6,069 nucleotides of DNA from Deltaproteobacteria bacterium (GTDB lineage: Bacteria; SAR324; NAC60-12): positions 1 through 6,069 of the forward strand of contig DPLM01000382.1 in assembly GCA_003541985.1 (NCBI GenBank). The letters run 5' to 3'. This document shows positions 5,575 to 6,069 of the stretch, one piece after another. The notes beneath the pieces were generated by a model. That model searched no databases. It was not told where the DNA came from and saw nothing but the letters and a program-made list of their open reading frames with translations. The position numbers and the translations under genes were made by a program. How positions within the stretch are numbered: position 1 is the first letter of the stretch; each line of letters opens with the position of its first letter.

Positions 5575-6069
5575 GTGATCTCTGTTCGAAACCTTTACAA
5601 ACATTTTGGTGGAGTCCAGGCAGTAAACGGGATTAGTCTAGAAATCAAAACAGGGTTGATCACAGGATTAATCGGTCCTAATGGAGCTGGAAAAACCACT
5701 TTATTCAATCTGATTGCAGGGATTTTTCCGCCTGATCAAGGGCAAATATTGCTTGATGGAGAGGACGTATCTGGATTCAAACCACACCAACTTTTCTCCA
5801 AGGGACTTCTTAGAACCTTTCAAATTCCTCACGAGTTTCATAGTTTGACAGCACGGGAGAATTTGATGATGGTGGTCCCGAATCAATTGGGTGAAAGCCT
5901 GACAAGTGCGTGGTTGCACCGCAAAACCCTTCATCAGCAAGAGAGAGAGATTGCCATTAAAGCAGATGAAGTCATGGAATTTCTTAACATTCGACATGTC
6001 GCTGATGAGCAAGCTGGAAATTTGTCTGGTGGACAGAAGAAATTGCTAGAATTAGGTCGAACAATGATG
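5575..6069 (+). CDS. LivG-type ABC transporter ATP-binding protein, partial (3' end beyond window)
   Basis: The first 165 codons of a second HAAT-family ATPase. It begins ISVRNLYKHFGGVQAVNGIS, the usual first strands of LivG-type proteins. Walker A GPNGAGKTT is at 34-42, the Q-loop is RTFQIP at 80-85 (Q83), TARENLM follows, and the signature LSGGQ is at 150-154, then KKLLELGRTMM, where the window ends before Walker B. GTG 5575 is the only credible start: the frame is closed by TAA at 5560 just upstream and contains no ATG before the conserved core. There is no recognisable Shine-Dalgarno sequence. Unlike the upstream LivG, it has the canonical LSGGQ rather than LPYGDQ and the RTFQIPHEF/GE-x-L-x-x-x-W style of region, so it belongs to a different subfamily and is not a recent duplicate. 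It probably opens a second amino-acid or amide-type importer operon; its substrate is unknown. Confidence 0.9.
   Translation, partial: MISVRNLYKHFGGVQAVNGISLEIKTGLITGLIGPNGAGKTTLFNLIAGIFPPDQGQILLDGEDVSGFKPHQLFSKGLLRTFQIPHEFHSLTARENLMMVVPNQLGESLTSAWLHRKTLHQQEREIAIKADEVMEFLNIRHVADEQAGNLSGGQKKLLELGRTMM

Noticed and set aside
5701..6012. 103-codon minus-strand open frame at the right end
   Set aside because: It is antisense to the partial ABC ATPase, which shows Walker A and signature motifs on the + strand.

Overview
The window carries a complete high-affinity branched-chain amino acid (LIV/HAAT-type) ABC importer operon on the + strand, followed by the first part of a second LivG-type ABC ATPase gene that runs off the right edge. 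Gene order is livH - livM - livG - livF - small membrane protein (DUF6867-like) - livK - partial livG-type gene. All recognisable genes are on one strand. I see no RNA genes, mobile elements or CRISPR array.

The proteins closely resemble Escherichia coli LivH, LivM, LivG, LivF and LivK as I recall them. Three features point instead to an alphaproteobacterial-type arrangement: the gene order with the binding protein last, the small three-helix protein between livF and livK, and a LivK that ends in the tyrosine/leucine-rich style common in that group. Base composition is moderate (about 45% G+C by eye), low for a typical rhizobium or Rhodobacter. A marine or other free-living proteobacterium, or a lineage that acquired alphaproteobacterial transporters, is possible; the sequence alone does not settle the taxon.

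Layout: 1-169 is an upstream leader with no supported gene. Positions 170-4253 hold five genes in a tightly coupled run, with junctions that overlap by 1, 4, 8 and 1 bases, so they are almost certainly one transcript. An 87-base spacer (4254-4340) with two small hairpins and a strong ribosome binding site precedes livK. A 139-base spacer (5439-5577 region) with an AT-only palindrome and a GC-richer dyad separates livK from the second ATPase gene, which begins with GTG at 5575.

Function: LivK (periplasm) binds Leu/Ile/Val or related amino acids and delivers them to the LivH/LivM channel in the inner membrane. LivG and LivF hydrolyse ATP on the cytoplasmic face to drive import. The small membrane protein has no established function but is translationally coupled to livF. 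The partial gene suggests that a second importer of the same superfamily lies directly downstream. This is mostly a conventional region: no new system is evident, and the second-look items are small-scale sequence structures and the paired-transporter context.
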